Assembly: GCA_025370055.1 (NCBI GenBank) | Contig: CP073041.1 | Coordinates: 6,480,272-6,544,271, forward strand | Direction of reading: 5' to 3' | DNA: 64,000 bases | DNA from: Woronichinia naegeliana WA131 | GTDB taxonomy: Bacteria > Cyanobacteriota > Cyanobacteriia > Cyanobacteriales > Microcystaceae | Shown: positions 18,278 through 27,597 of the stretch, piece by piece | How positions within the stretch are numbered: position 1 is the first letter of the stretch | Layout of the letters: every line of letters starts with the position of its first letter | Program-made: the position numbers and the translations under genes | Notes under the pieces: model-generated | What the model was told of the DNA's origin: nothing | Seen by the model: only the letters and a program-made list of their open reading frames with translations | The model's database searches: none

Positions 18278-20031
18278 CCCGTATTCCGTACTAGTTTTGA
18301 AAAAATAAAAATAGATTCAAAAATGGCTACAGAATAGTTAAAATAAAAAAGCTAATAAACCCAAGAGAAAATGACCCAATTAAACGTTAAAAATCTCGAC
18401 CATTTAGGAATAATCGCGGCGATAGTTGATGAACTAGGTCTAGTGGATTATATCAATGAACAACTAGGAGAAAATGACCGTGCTAAAATCAGTGCGGGTC
18501 TGGTAGTGAAAGCGATGATTCTCAATGGCTTAGGCTTTATCAACTCTCCTTTATATTTGTTCAGTCGTTTTTTTGAAGATAAACCAGTAGAACATCTTTT
18601 AGGAAAAGGAATAAAAGCCAGCGACCTGAATGATGACCGTTTAGGGAGAGTCTTAGATTTAATCTTTATGGCCGGCATCAGCCGTTTGTTTCTCGGAATT
18701 TGTCTAAAAGCCGTAGAAATCTTCAAAATAGTGATGAAAAGTTCCCATTTAGACTCCAGTTCATTATCGGTACAAGGGGAATATAAATTATCGGTGGAGA
18801 GAGAAGACAAAGAAAGCCAAATAATCCATATCACTCATGGCTATTCAAAGGATAAGCGACCAGACTTGAAACAATTTGTCTTGAATCTAGTCTGTTGGGG
18901 GGATGGCGACATTCCCGCTTTTCTCGAATTAGGAGATGGCAATCAAAGTGATAAAAAAGAGTTTGCTAAACTCTTGAAAAAGTTCAATGAGCAGTGGCAA
19001 TTCGATGGTTTGTATATAGCAGATTCAGCCTTATACAGTGCCGATAACTTGCAAAAGTTAACCGGCATATACTGGTTATGTTCTGTGCCGAAAACGATTA
19101 GAGAAGTGCAGGATGCGGTCAGTCAATTAGCCTCGGAGCAATTCATCACAACTGATTTAGAGGGCTATCGTCTTACCTCCTTAGAAAGTGAATATGGGGG
19201 AGTCAAACAACGTTGGATAGTGGTAGATAGCGAGCAAAAAAAAGCTTTAGACCTCAAACAACTGACGAAGAAGACAGAGAAAGCAACGGCTCAAGCTCAA
19301 AGACAATTAGAACAATTACAGCGTCAGGAATTTGCTTGTCGGGAGGATGCTTTAACCGCCCTGAGCCGATGGGAGAAGAGTTTAGAATGGCATCTTCTTC
19401 AAGACCTAACTGTCGTCGAAAAATGTCATTACGGTCATCGAGGTAAACCCCGTCCCCATGAACAGCCCATTCGTCGTAGCTATCATGCCCAAGCCACTTT
19501 CAGCCTCAATAGTGCGAAAGTTCAAGCTTCAGAGCGGGCAGCAGGACGTTTTGTCTTGGCGACGAATCAGCTAGATGGAGACTCTTTGAGCGATGAGCAA
19601 CTGCTTGTCCACTACAAGCAACAGCAAGGGGTAGAGCGAGGTTTTCGCTTCCTTAAAGACCCTCTGTTTTTGGCGTCCAGTGTTTTTCTCAAAACCCCTG
19701 AGCGGATTATGGCATTGAGTTTCATCATGGTGTTGTGTTTACTGGTGTACAGCTTGGGACAACGTAAACTGAGACTGGCTCTGGCAGAGCAGGAGGAGAC
19801 TGTGCCTAATCAGTTGGGAAAGCCGACTCAGCGTCCGACACTGCGTTGGATTTTTCAGATGTTGAGAGGAGTTCATTGGGTTGTACTGGATAATTGTCCC
19901 CAAATAATCAATCTAACGCTTGAGCGAGAGAGGATTTTGCGCTTTTTTGGGGCTACTACTTGTCAGTATTATCTTTTGTCATAATGACTTTTCTTATTTT
20001 CTTTGTTCTTTTTTTATGTACGGAATGTGGG
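18278..20031 (+). mobile_element. IS-C copy 2 (IS1634-like), complete
   Basis: A 1754-bp element, the same length as copy 4. Left end CCCGTATTCCGTAC at 18278, right end GTACGGAATGTGGG at 20031. The left flank is TTAGAG (ISKra4-like fragment) but the right flank is GTTAAA, which pairs with the flank of IS-C copy 1. It is therefore best read as a recombinant of two IS-C copies. Confidence 0.9.
18371..19984 (+). CDS. IS-C transposase (IS1634-like, DUF4277, 537 aa)
   Basis: N-terminal DUF4277-type region (MTQLNVKNLDHLGIIAAIVD), then a DDE domain with FDGLYIADSALYSADNL and the Glu of YKQQQGVERGFRFLKDP. The ATG is preceded by AAGAGAAA. The frame is intact and nearly identical to copy 4; the last 150 bp differ slightly from it (FQMLRGVHW here, FQTLRGIHW there). 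Confidence 0.9.
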   Translation: MTQLNVKNLDHLGIIAAIVDELGLVDYINEQLGENDRAKISAGLVVKAMILNGLGFINSPLYLFSRFFEDKPVEHLLGKGIKASDLNDDRLGRVLDLIFMAGISRLFLGICLKAVEIFKIVMKSSHLDSSSLSVQGEYKLSVEREDKESQIIHITHGYSKDKRPDLKQFVLNLVCWGDGDIPAFLELGDGNQSDKKEFAKLLKKFNEQWQFDGLYIADSALYSADNLQKLTGIYWLCSVPKTIREVQDAVSQLASEQFITTDLEGYRLTSLESEYGGVKQRWIVVDSEQKKALDLKQLTKKTEKATAQAQRQLEQLQRQEFACREDALTALSRWEKSLEWHLLQDLTVVEKCHYGHRGKPRPHEQPIRRSYHAQATFSLNSAKVQASERAAGRFVLATNQLDGDSLSDEQLLVHYKQQQGVERGFRFLKDPLFLASSVFLKTPERIMALSFIMVLCLLVYSLGQRKLRLALAEQEETVPNQLGKPTQRPTLRWIFQMLRGVHWVVLDNCPQIINLTLERERILRFFGATTCQYYLLS

Positions 20032-20605
20032 GTTAAACTATTTAGAAGCTAATGGAGAAGTCAAAACCACTCAACACCGACGTTGGAATGGGAAGTATTT
20101 CGAGATTTGGCACTGCCGTTATCTCAATCAGATTCCCCTGCGAGACCAACAGCCTGCTTTGTTGGTTAACTGGTGTGAGCTAAAAATCCACCGCGAATCC
20201 GATGCTCAACTTCTTTATCACAATAGTTGGATTACCAATCATTTTCTCACCCCTCACATCGTTCTTGATGTCTGTCGTGCTGGACGGACTCGTTGGCGCA
20301 CTGAGAACGAGAATCACAATATTCTCAAAAATCGAGGCTATCACTTAGAGCATAATTTTGGGCATGGTAAACAACACCTCGCCTCTGTTTTGCTTACCCT
20401 GAATTTGCTGGCTTTTCTCTTGCACACGGTTTTAGGTTTGGTTGATGAACGTTACCAGAGAATTCGCGTCCAACGCGGCACTCGTAAGGGATTCTTTCAA
20501 GATATTCTCTCTTTGACCAAATATCTGTTCTTTGAAAGCTGGCATCATCTTTTAGATTTTATGCTTGATGACTCAGTTTCTCTCGCTGTCTCGAATTCTT
20601 CCTAG
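20032..20605 (+). pseudogene. IS-E transposase C-terminal part (copy 3)
   Basis: Continues copy 3 from LNYLEANGEVKTT to LAVSNSS. The first bases GTTAAA duplicate 17306-17311. Confidence 0.85.
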
Positions 20606-20707
20606 TTGATTAATTGGCAATTTTCATAGCAAAACCCTTGCCAGTAAATACATCGAGCCTTTTGTATCTTTGACTACATTCTGAATTTGGAATTGCTGGT
20701 CATCAAT

Positions 20708-21702
20708 TAAGGCTCTTGACATTAGTGGACAATTATGCTGTTCAAGTGGAGCTACGCTAACCATATAACTGATGCTGCCAGATAGATGCCTCCTAGAAAA
20801 TTGGCTGTGCGCTTGTCGTAACGAGTCGCAAGCGCACGATATTGTTTGAGTTTCGCAAAGAAGTTTTCGACTAAATGGCGGGCTTTATACAAAAATGTAT
20901 CATAAGGGCGAGGTTCTTTTCGATTACTTTTCGAGGGTATCACAGGCACTATCTCTCTTTCTTCTAAAACCTTAATTACTCTCTCGTCTGCGTCATAGGC
21001 TTTGTCCCCTAGCATCGCTTCTGCTTCCACGTTAGGCAACAAAACATCGGCTCCGTCTAAATCACAGGCTTGACCCGGCGTTAGAAAAAAAGAGACCGGA
21101 TTCCCCAATGCGTCCACTACTGCATGGATTTTCGTACTTAATCCTCCTTTACTCCTTCCTATATCTTCTTTCTCTGCACTACTGTTTTTTGCTCCTGCAC
21201 TGTGTTGATGGGCTCTCACAATCGTTGCATCTATCATTGCGTATTCATTATCGGCATCCTGTGCTAAATGCTTAAATATCTTTTCCCACACCCCTGATTT
21301 CGTCCATCGCGTAAACCGCGTGTGAATCACTCGAAAATCTCCAAACTCTTCGGGCCAGCAGCAATTCTAAATTTGCGCTGTAGCAAGGGTTTCAGGTTTT
21401 AGTTCGCGTAATACGGGGTAAAATTCAACGGGATTAACAAGTTCATTTTACGAGTCTTCAGGCTTTCAGGCATGGTAGTACACATAGAATTGCCCCAAAA
21501 ACCCCCTTTGAAATGTTCTTTAAATCCCTAAAAGGCTTGCTGTATCTAAAACTGAGAATTGCTGTCGGGCCAGTCTCTCCAAGGAATTCCCGCTCTATAT
21601 CGATATAATACCGCTTCGACAAACAAACGATTATCTTTGGCCGTTACTCCCACATCTCCCTCTTTTCCGGGCAATAGCTCTTTGATTCTTTCCCATTGGT
21701 CA
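20708..21702 (-). pseudogene. IS-H remnant: IS5/IS427-like transposase, split by MITE M2
   Basis: On the minus strand 21702-21574 reads [18 protein letters not shown] to GIPWRDWP, and 21349-20752 continues EFGDFRVIHTRFTRW to ASVIWLA with catalytic motifs YAMIDATIVRAHQH, LGDKAYDADE and the Glu of LVENFFAKLKQYR. MITE M2 lies between them. The N-terminus is cut by IS-B copy 1. One end of the element (GGCTCTTGACATTAGTGG) abuts the IS-E spacer. Confidence 0.85.
21359..21564. mobile_element. MITE M2, copy 2 (inside IS-H)
   Basis: 206 bp, ends CAGCAATTCT/AGAATTGCTG, with a perfect 9-bp duplication TCGGGCCAG (21350-21358 and 21565-21573). Same length as the hcp copy. Confidence 0.9.
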
Positions 21703-23092
21703 GGGTGCGACCTTTAGTTGATAAAAGCTGTTGTAATCAGGGTTCTACAGGGAACCCATATTGATCAAGTTTTGCCCAAAATTGACTCCATCGTTCCTTG
21801 GTCAATACCAAAGCTCGTAGGCTCAAAATAATTCCTGCTCCTTTTTCCTTCCATCGCATCCCTGAACAACATAATCGTTGTTTGACCAACGTCTTACAAG
21901 CTGCTTCCGTAACACCTGAACCAATCGGATACTTTTTCTCTAAGTATTCAGCATAATCCATTTGATGCTGATGATTCTCGTAATAAGTAATCGCCGCTTG
22001 TAGTTTCTCGGTAAGATTCTTAGAATGACTTTTTTCTTCTTTGACTTCTTTCATCAGATTTAGCAGTTCTCCTGCTTTTCCTTTTTCATGCTTGAGTTCT
22101 CGACAATTTTCAGTCAACCATTCTTTTTGTTTTGACACGGTATTCGGATGCAACGCTTCTGCCAAGGCACCTAAGTAACCAGAGGCATGATAGAAATCTA
22201 ATATCTGTTCTTCCGTTTGCTTTTCTAAAAACTTCCAATTTGATTCTGCCCCGTCTGCTATCCCGACCAATGTTGCCTCTGGATAACGTTTTTTCGCTCG
22301 CTCAATTTCTCTTTCTAATCTTTCTAGAAAACTCTTTTTTCCATACTCTGGTGCCGCACCTAGATAGATTGTAGGTTGACGTTCGCCTTCACTATCGTAT
22401 AGGGAAACGGTTCCCACCATTGCTTCACGGTAGCCATCCTCACACATCAGCATACAGGTTCCATCTAATCCTATTCCCACTGTTGCAATTTGGCTATCCT
22501 CCTTGGGCGGGGCATAACTCCACGCTTCTTCTTTTGCCTGTACCACACTTCCTACTGCTTCACTCAATCTTTGGATATAGGATAGCGCTACTTTTCTACC
22601 ATGATTTTCTAATAAATCATTTTTCACCTCTTTGCCTGCCATCCCTGACATTTTTGAGGATACCTGTTTTGCCAATAATGGCGTTGATGTTATGATTATC
22701 CTTGCTTCTCTTTCTAAGGGGCAATACGTTTTTCCTCAAAGGTGAACGCTGATATACATGACGATTCACTATAACCTCACCATAAGGTGTTTGATATTCT
22801 TTCGGTTGCTCTCCCTTACTCTTCCAGATTTCTTCACCGATTTTTAAGGGTGAACCATCTGTATCTAAATATTTCAAGGCTTCTTTGCTGGCGATGCAAC
22901 CTACTTCGTTTAAGCCTTTTTGAATATTTATTTCTGTATCCAACATTGAACGACTGAGTTCTAATGTTAGTTCTATTTTTATCTTTGAACCCTCTACATT
23001 AATTAGTTTTGCTGTCATCATTGTTTCCTCTTTGTCACTTTTCATCTCATGTTAACACTTTTCTTTTCCTTCATCAACTAAAGGTCACACCC
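21703..23092 (-). mobile_element. IS-B copy 1 (ISKra4-like), complete
   Basis: About 1390 bp between GGGTGCGACCTTTAGTTGAT (21703) and ATCAACTAAAGGTCACACCC (ending 23092). It truncates IS-H on one side. The 125 bp on the other side, up to IS-A copy 3, hold an unrecognised remnant. Confidence 0.9.
21737..23021 (-). CDS. IS-B transposase (ISKra4-like), two frames joined by +1 shift
   Basis: Frame 1 starts at a double ATG after GAGG (MMTAKLINVEG) and runs to VYQRSPLR. The family sequence then continues in the +1 frame as KTYCPLEREARIIITSTP and carries the DDE core: GIGLDGTCMLM, VGIADGAESNW and GSGVTEAACKTLVKQR. The switch maps to GG-AAAAA-CG, where Lys tRNA could slip +1. All full copies carry the same sequence, so it is either programmed or was fixed before amplification. 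The fused protein would be about 427 aa. Confidence 0.8.
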
Positions 23093-23217
23093 TCTTAGAG
23101 AGTCAGTAACCTGCAAACAAACTTGATCAATCACTAAATAGAGCATTACATTGATTCTAAATATTGGCATTAAACCCCTTGACCGTAAGCACTTCAGGGA
23201 TTTTATATCTTTAGCTA

Positions 23218-24904
23218 GGGCTTGCTGAAAAAAGCTGAAACCTTTACGGAGAAAAATAGTAGGCGAATTAAGAACCGCTAGAATGCACGAAAATAGGGTA
23301 GAATGCCTCAAAACCATTGCATTAAGAAGAGAGAAAGCAGATGTACCGAAAGCAACAGTACTCAATTGAAACACCAGAAAACTTGAAAAATCTGTTCGGC
23401 GGGCAGTTAGACGAAGAAAATCGTTGGATAGAAATGTCAAAAATGATTCTTTGGGAAGAATATGAGGAAGAATATGCAAAAAACTTCACAGAAAAAAAAG
23501 GAGCCCCAGCCAAATCATTTAGAATGGCATTAGGAGCATTAATTATCAAAGAAATTTCAGGAAAAAGTGACAGAGAAACAGTAGAACAAATAAAAGAGAA
23601 CCCTTATTTACAGTACTTTATAGGAATGGAAAGCTATAGTAGCAAAGAAGCATTTAATGCGTCAATGATGGTTCATTTTCGTAAAAAAATAGGAATGGAA
23701 TTAATAAATAAAATTAATAAAGAAATAGAAAAAAAGCGACGGGTGTAGCGTCAGAAAAAAAAGAAAATGAAGGAAAGTTATTGTTAGATGCGACTTGTAC
23801 ACCAGCAGATATAAAATATCCAACGGATATAGGAATATTGAATGATGCCAGAGAAAAAACAGAAAAAATAATAGATAAGCTGTATGAAGAAATAAAAGAG
23901 AAAAGGAAAGAAAAGCCGAGGACTTATAGGGAAGTGGCAAGAAAAGAGTACTTAGCCATAGCAAAAAAACGTCGTGTGTCAAAAAAAGAAAGAAGAAAAG
24001 GAACAAAAAAACAACTAGGATATATAAAAAGAAACTTGTCTGATATAGAAAAAATGATAGAAGAGGGAGCAAAGTTAGAAAAACTAACGAAAAAAGAGCA
24101 AGAAGAGCTTGTAACGATAGGAAAAGTGTATGAGCAACAGTTAGAAATGTATGAAAAAAAGACAAATAAAGTAGAAAACAGAATTGTGAGTGTAAGCCAA
24201 CCTCACGTGCGTCCAATAGTGCGTGGAAAAGCGGGAAAAGCAGTAGAGTTTGGAGCTAAAATATCGGCAAGTAATGTGAATGGCTTTGTCTTCTTAGACA
24301 AATTAAGTTGGGATAATTACAACGAATCGGGAGATTTACAAGCGCGAATAGAAGAATATAAAAGGGAAACAGGATGTTATCCGGAATCGGTTCATGTGGA
24401 TAAAATCTATCGAACAAAAGCGAATCGAGCTTATTGTAAAGAAAGGGATATAAGAATGAGTGGTCCCCGATTGGGAAGACCGCCGAAAGAGGTGAGCAAA
24501 GAAAAAAAGAAAGAGGCACGCTCAGATGAAAGAGTGCGTAATGCCATTGAGGGTAAATTCGGACAGGGAAAGAGGAAATTTAGTCTTGGTCGAGTGATGG
24601 CCAAACTACCTGAGACCTCGGAAACGGTAATTGCGATGAACTTTTTGGTAATGAATCTTTCTACTCTACTTCAGAAGACAAAAAGTAAAAAGTTGTAGAG
24701 TCGTTTTTCTTGTGAAAAATGGTGTTAATTTTCCTCTCTTTTGTGAGGAGTGATTTGTGTTGACCTTTTTAGACAGAAAGGAACAATAGATTAAACAAAA
24801 TCTGTATTTTGATTTGTTTCCATAAGGATAAGTTATCTATGCTTTTTCAGTCCATACTTCCCTAACCCACATTTCTTTCGTTTTTTGACTTTTTCAGCAA
24901 GCCC
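23218..24904 (+). mobile_element. IS-A copy 3 (IS5-like), complete
   Basis: Both ends present and the transposase undamaged. Flanks (TAGCTA left, CAAATA right) do not match, so one side was probably exchanged by recombination. It truncates the transposase remnant at 24905. Confidence 0.9.
23341..24698 (+). CDS. IS-A transposase (IS5-like), -1 frameshifted fusion
   Basis: ORF1 (23341-23748) holds the N-terminal DUF772-type domain. ORF2, in the -1 frame, holds the catalytic part: LLDATCTPADIKYP, VHVDKIYRTKANR and IEGKFGQGKRKFSLGR. The overlap contains A-AAA-AAG (23730-23736) in the phase of the classic dnaX-type slippery site, 10 bases before the ORF1 stop. ORF2 has no good start of its own. 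Slippage yields about 452 aa. Copies 4 and 5 keep the same heptamer. Confidence 0.85.
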
Positions 24905-25623
24905 CAAATAGGCTTTTCCATGCACTTCGGGTTGCTTCCCAACCATCCGTTGTCACCGTTAACGGTTGATAACTGGGGGAGATTTCCTTTGCCTCCTCTT
25001 TAAATTCACCATCGGCTTGCCCTAAACCTTCTTTGCCCGCATCTTCACTTATCCCCGCTCCCCATAGACAACCTTGCCCTGCTGTTAGGGCGATATAGAC
25101 TTTTTTCCCTGACACTCGCTATGTTTTTCATCCGCTACCAAATGTTTCGGTAGGTTCTCTTCTCTTTTCGCTGTACTTCCTACAAGAGATATTCTGCCTA
25201 GACTTTGACAGGCATTGTACCAATGCTTTTCGCTTTTTCCTAGCACATGGGCTATTCCCTCGTAAGATAGTCCTTTACTTTTCAAATAAAGGGCTTTTTC
25301 TGCCAATTCCACCCTTTCACTCATATACGGCATCACAAAGTCGGGACGGATTTGATAGGCCTCCTTATTCCTTATTCCTTATTTGCCTTCAATCTGATTC
25401 GTCTGGTTGTTAGTTTCTGACGCTTTGAGGTAACTAAACCCTGTAGTTTATATCCTTTCTCTATTTCCTCGGGGAATATTTCTGGGTATTTCCTGAGCAT
25501 TTTATCTAGGTAGCCTCGATATCCATCGGGGTTTTGTAACAACAAATCGTACTCTATCCCCTCTTCTATCGGCAGACAGATTGTTTTATCTCCTGCCATC
25601 CCTCTTTTTTTTCTTAATGGCAT
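24905..25623 (-). pseudogene. decayed transposase-like gene
   Basis: Three minus-strand frames are parts of one protein. 25623-25380 reads MPLRKKRGMAGDKTICLPIE, followed by VELAEKALYLKSKGLSYEGI and AHVLGKSEKHWYNA, then VYIALTAGQG and TVTTDGWEATRSAWKSL. The first break is a tandem insertion of two GGAATAA units (about 25365-25380); the second is one A missing in an A-run near 25110. The C-terminus is cut by IS-A copy 3. The helix-turn-helix and Asp residues suggest a transposase; the family was not identified. Confidence 0.6.
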
Positions 25624-25830
25624 TTTCTTTTCTCTCCTACTTTTTCTTTATTCTACCTCAGACACAAACTCATGCGGAATCAGACTTATTATTATAATCT
25701 TTACTCTGACGAGATCACCATCTATATTTTAGAACTTAAACAGCGATCGCGTTCTAAGTTTTCAAGTTGCGATCGCGTTTTCTAGGGCAATTTTAAGGTT
25801 TGTGTTGGTGATCTCCTTCTTTCAAAAGAG

Positions 25831-26298
25831 TTAACTATAGTAGTCTTCATTTAAAATTTGTTCAAGACTGAAAGGGCAAGTTAGGGGATAATCTTTTTCA
25901 TCGGGAATGGGAATACCAAAGGCTGCTAGTTTATCTTCTTTGATTGCCAGTTTTCGGCTTTTGGGATAACTTGTATTTAAAATAGTGGGTAAATAAGATT
26001 TGAGAGAAGGAATATTTTCTAATTGCATTAAAAGACGTTCTCGATGTTCAATTATTGAACGATACCAACTGCTTTTCATGGTATCTGGAGCATCAGCTTG
26101 AACCTTGAGTTTAAGTAAGTGGGCCAATAAAATGACTAAGTTGCTTTCTAGGGCATTTTTATCGGATTTTCCCAAGTCTTTTAACTCCTCAATTAAGTGG
26201 TCAATGTCCAAATCATTAAAGTCTTTCTGTTCTAACTGGTTAATGGTTTTTTCCAGCCATTGGTAAAAGTCTTGATCATAAAGGGTTTGAGTTAACAT
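25831..26298 (-). CDS. DUF29 family protein
   Basis: A 155-aa protein with the DUF29 pattern common in cyanobacteria: LYDQDFYQWLEKTINQLEQ, then DIDHLIEELKDLGKSDK and SSWYRSIIEHRERL. The molecular function is unknown. It is all-helical and soluble. It is the last gene of a run of small minus-strand genes after the HicBA pair, 72 bp from hicA. Confidence 0.9.
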   Translation of the reverse strand: MLTQTLYDQDFYQWLEKTINQLEQKDFNDLDIDHLIEELKDLGKSDKNALESNLVILLAHLLKLKVQADAPDTMKSSWYRSIIEHRERLLMQLENIPSLKSYLPTILNTSYPKSRKLAIKEDKLAAFGIPIPDEKDYPLTCPFSLEQILNEDYYS

Positions 26299-26370
26299 AA
26301 TTAGAATTTAGTAAAAAAATGATAAATGGCGATCGCCTTGTCTTTTTAGAACTTAAACTGCGATCACTTT

Positions 26371-26598
26371 TTAGCTATTTAATAATTCAATAAATTCATC
26401 AACGTCTAAATTTACTTGTCGAATGATGGCTCGAAGGGTTCCTTTATCGAGAGTTTTATGATTAGGAATAACAACTTCTGCAAACGGCTCATCTCGACAC
26501 AGAATCATGTGACTGCCTTTTTGACGTTTAACAAAGAAACCTGCTTTTTCGAGAGCTTTGATACAGTCTTTTCCTGAAATTTGAGGAAGTTTACTCAT
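26371..26598 (-). CDS. hicA: HicA-type mRNA interferase toxin
   Basis: A 75-aa HicA/YcfA protein (MSKLPQISGKDCIKALEKAG) with the conserved catalytic His in KGSHMILCRD and the typical VVIPNHKTLDKGTLRAIIRQ. It cleaves mRNA when free of antitoxin. The start overlaps the hicB stop by 4 bp (ATGA arrangement), indicating translational coupling. Antitoxin before toxin is one of the two known orders. It looks intact. Confidence 0.92.
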   Translation of the reverse strand: MSKLPQISGKDCIKALEKAGFFVKRQKGSHMILCRDEPFAEVVIPNHKTLDKGTLRAIIRQVNLDVDEFIELLNS

Positions 26599-26801
26599 AC
26601 GGCAAGCATCATAGTTTCAACTTGATCATCGGGAATGGCACGACCTTCTTCTTGAAGCATTTCAAGATAGAGTTCAATGGCTTCTTTTATGTTAGTGATC
26701 GCCTCTTGTTTTGTCTGACCTTGGCTAATACAGGGGGGAAGGCTAGGACATTGGGCAATCCAATAACCGTCTTCTCCAGGGTAAAGAATAATTTGTCTCA
26801 T
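26595..26801 (-). CDS. hicB: HicB-type antitoxin
   Basis: A 68-aa HicB-like antitoxin with the family core YPGEDGYWIAQCPSLPPCIS followed by GQTKQEAITNIKEAIELYLE. It neutralises HicA. This short form lacks a C-terminal DNA-binding domain, so autoregulation may be indirect. It lies 79 bp after the DUF2283 gene. Confidence 0.9.
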   Translation of the reverse strand: MRQIILYPGEDGYWIAQCPSLPPCISQGQTKQEAITNIKEAIELYLEMLQEEGRAIPDDQVETMMLAV

Positions 26802-26880
26802 AATATTCAGCCTTTATATTTCTTTTTATTTTATCAGCAATGAAAATTTTTTCCAAGAGTTCGCCTTCTATTTTTAGAAA

Positions 26881-27096
26881 TTAAACTATGATCGCGGTTT
26901 CTAGGGAAATTTTAAGGTTAGTATTTGCGGAAACTGTATAGTTAAGTTTTTCAAAACCGATCACTTCGCCTTGTTGATTTTTCATTAAAATAACTTCGTC
27001 TCCTGTTTCTTCACAGAGATATTCTGAGGTGCGATCGCCAAACCAAACGGTTAGGGTATTACCCATTGGATCATAATAAACGTTTACTTCTGCCAT
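26881..27096 (-). CDS. DUF2283 family protein
   Basis: 71 aa with the DUF2283 signature VYYDPMGNTLTVWF and VILMKNQQGEVIGFEKLNY. In cyanobacteria these small proteins are often encoded beside a DUF4258 partner. Here the start overlaps the upstream gene by 13 bp, so the two are co-translated. An antitoxin-like role is inferred from context only. Confidence 0.85.
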   Translation of the reverse strand: MAEVNVYYDPMGNTLTVWFGDRTSEYLCEETGDEVILMKNQQGEVIGFEKLNYTVSANTNLKISLETAIIV

Positions 27097-27404
27097 GAAA
27101 TTTCTCCTTCTTTAATTGCATCGGTGGGATAAGTTGTAATTAGGAAGCCATCGCCATTGAGTTTTCGGATAATGGCACAGAGCCAGCGTTTTGGCCGTTG
27201 AAGTTTATAAAAAAGATAAACGTTCGGATCACTGCGGCTGCGTCGAATTTCATCAGGTTGGCTTAGGGTTTCTTGGACTAATTTTTCTTGTCCTTTCATT
27301 ATGGGATGTTTGATCTGGGTAATAATTTCCCAATAGGCAACAGTTACGCGGATCGTACAATTAAGAGGGGTTAAAATCTCAAAAAATAGATCGTTTTTGC
27401 TCAT
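27084..27404 (-). CDS. DUF4258-like / RelE-fold small protein, putative toxin
   Basis: 106 aa with HPIMKGQEKLVQETLSQPDE, RSRSDPNVYLFYK, CAIIRKLNGDGFLITTYPTD. This resembles the DUF4258/PBECR class of small RNase-like folds whose members pair with DUF2283 proteins. It overlaps the upstream 60-aa gene by 4 bp and the downstream DUF2283 gene by 13 bp. Toxin activity is inferred. Confidence 0.75.
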   Translation of the reverse strand: MSKNDLFFEILTPLNCTIRVTVAYWEIITQIKHPIMKGQEKLVQETLSQPDEIRRSRSDPNVYLFYKLQRPKRWLCAIIRKLNGDGFLITTYPTDAIKEGEISWQK

Positions 27405-27583
27405 GCTTTGTCCTCATCATCAAATTCTTGATAGAGGTGAGTAAATTGATTCAGATCAGGGGTGAGTTGTGATAGTTTTGATTGAAATTTAAGGAAGGCG
27501 ATAAAATCAGCAATTTGTTTAAGTTGTTGATCATCAAGGCTATCTATGGCTTGTTTAAGGGTTTCTTTTGTAATGGTTTGCAT
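27401..27583 (-). CDS. small antitoxin-like protein (DUF2281-type), 60 aa
   Basis: Reads MQTITKETLKQAIDSLDDQQ then LKQIADFIAFLKFQSKLSQL. The internal ATG at 27583 is chosen because GGAGAAAACCTA precedes it; a longer frame would overlap the restriction-modification gene. It begins 14 bp after that gene and overlaps the next gene by 4 bp. The amphipathic helix pattern is common in cyanobacterial antitoxin-like proteins. Function unproven. Confidence 0.7.
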   Translation of the reverse strand: MQTITKETLKQAIDSLDDQQLKQIADFIAFLKFQSKLSQLTPDLNQFTHLYQEFDDEDKA

Positions 27584-27597
27584 TAGGTTTTCTCCTT

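Larger units (their letters stand above)
16447..20698 (+). mobile_element. IS-E copy 3, interrupted by IS-C sequences
   Basis: Left end at 16447 directly after the GTCATCAAT spacer, right end at 20698. It is interrupted at GTTAAA (17306-17311, repeated at 20032-20037) by IS-C copy 1 and 2 material with an ISKra4-like fragment between them. Confidence 0.9.

Noticed and set aside
23093-23217. 125-bp remnant between IS-B copy 1 and IS-A copy 3
   Set aside because: A minus-strand frame (LKCLRSRGLMPIFRINVMLY) hints at a transposase fragment, but it is too short and undistinctive to name.
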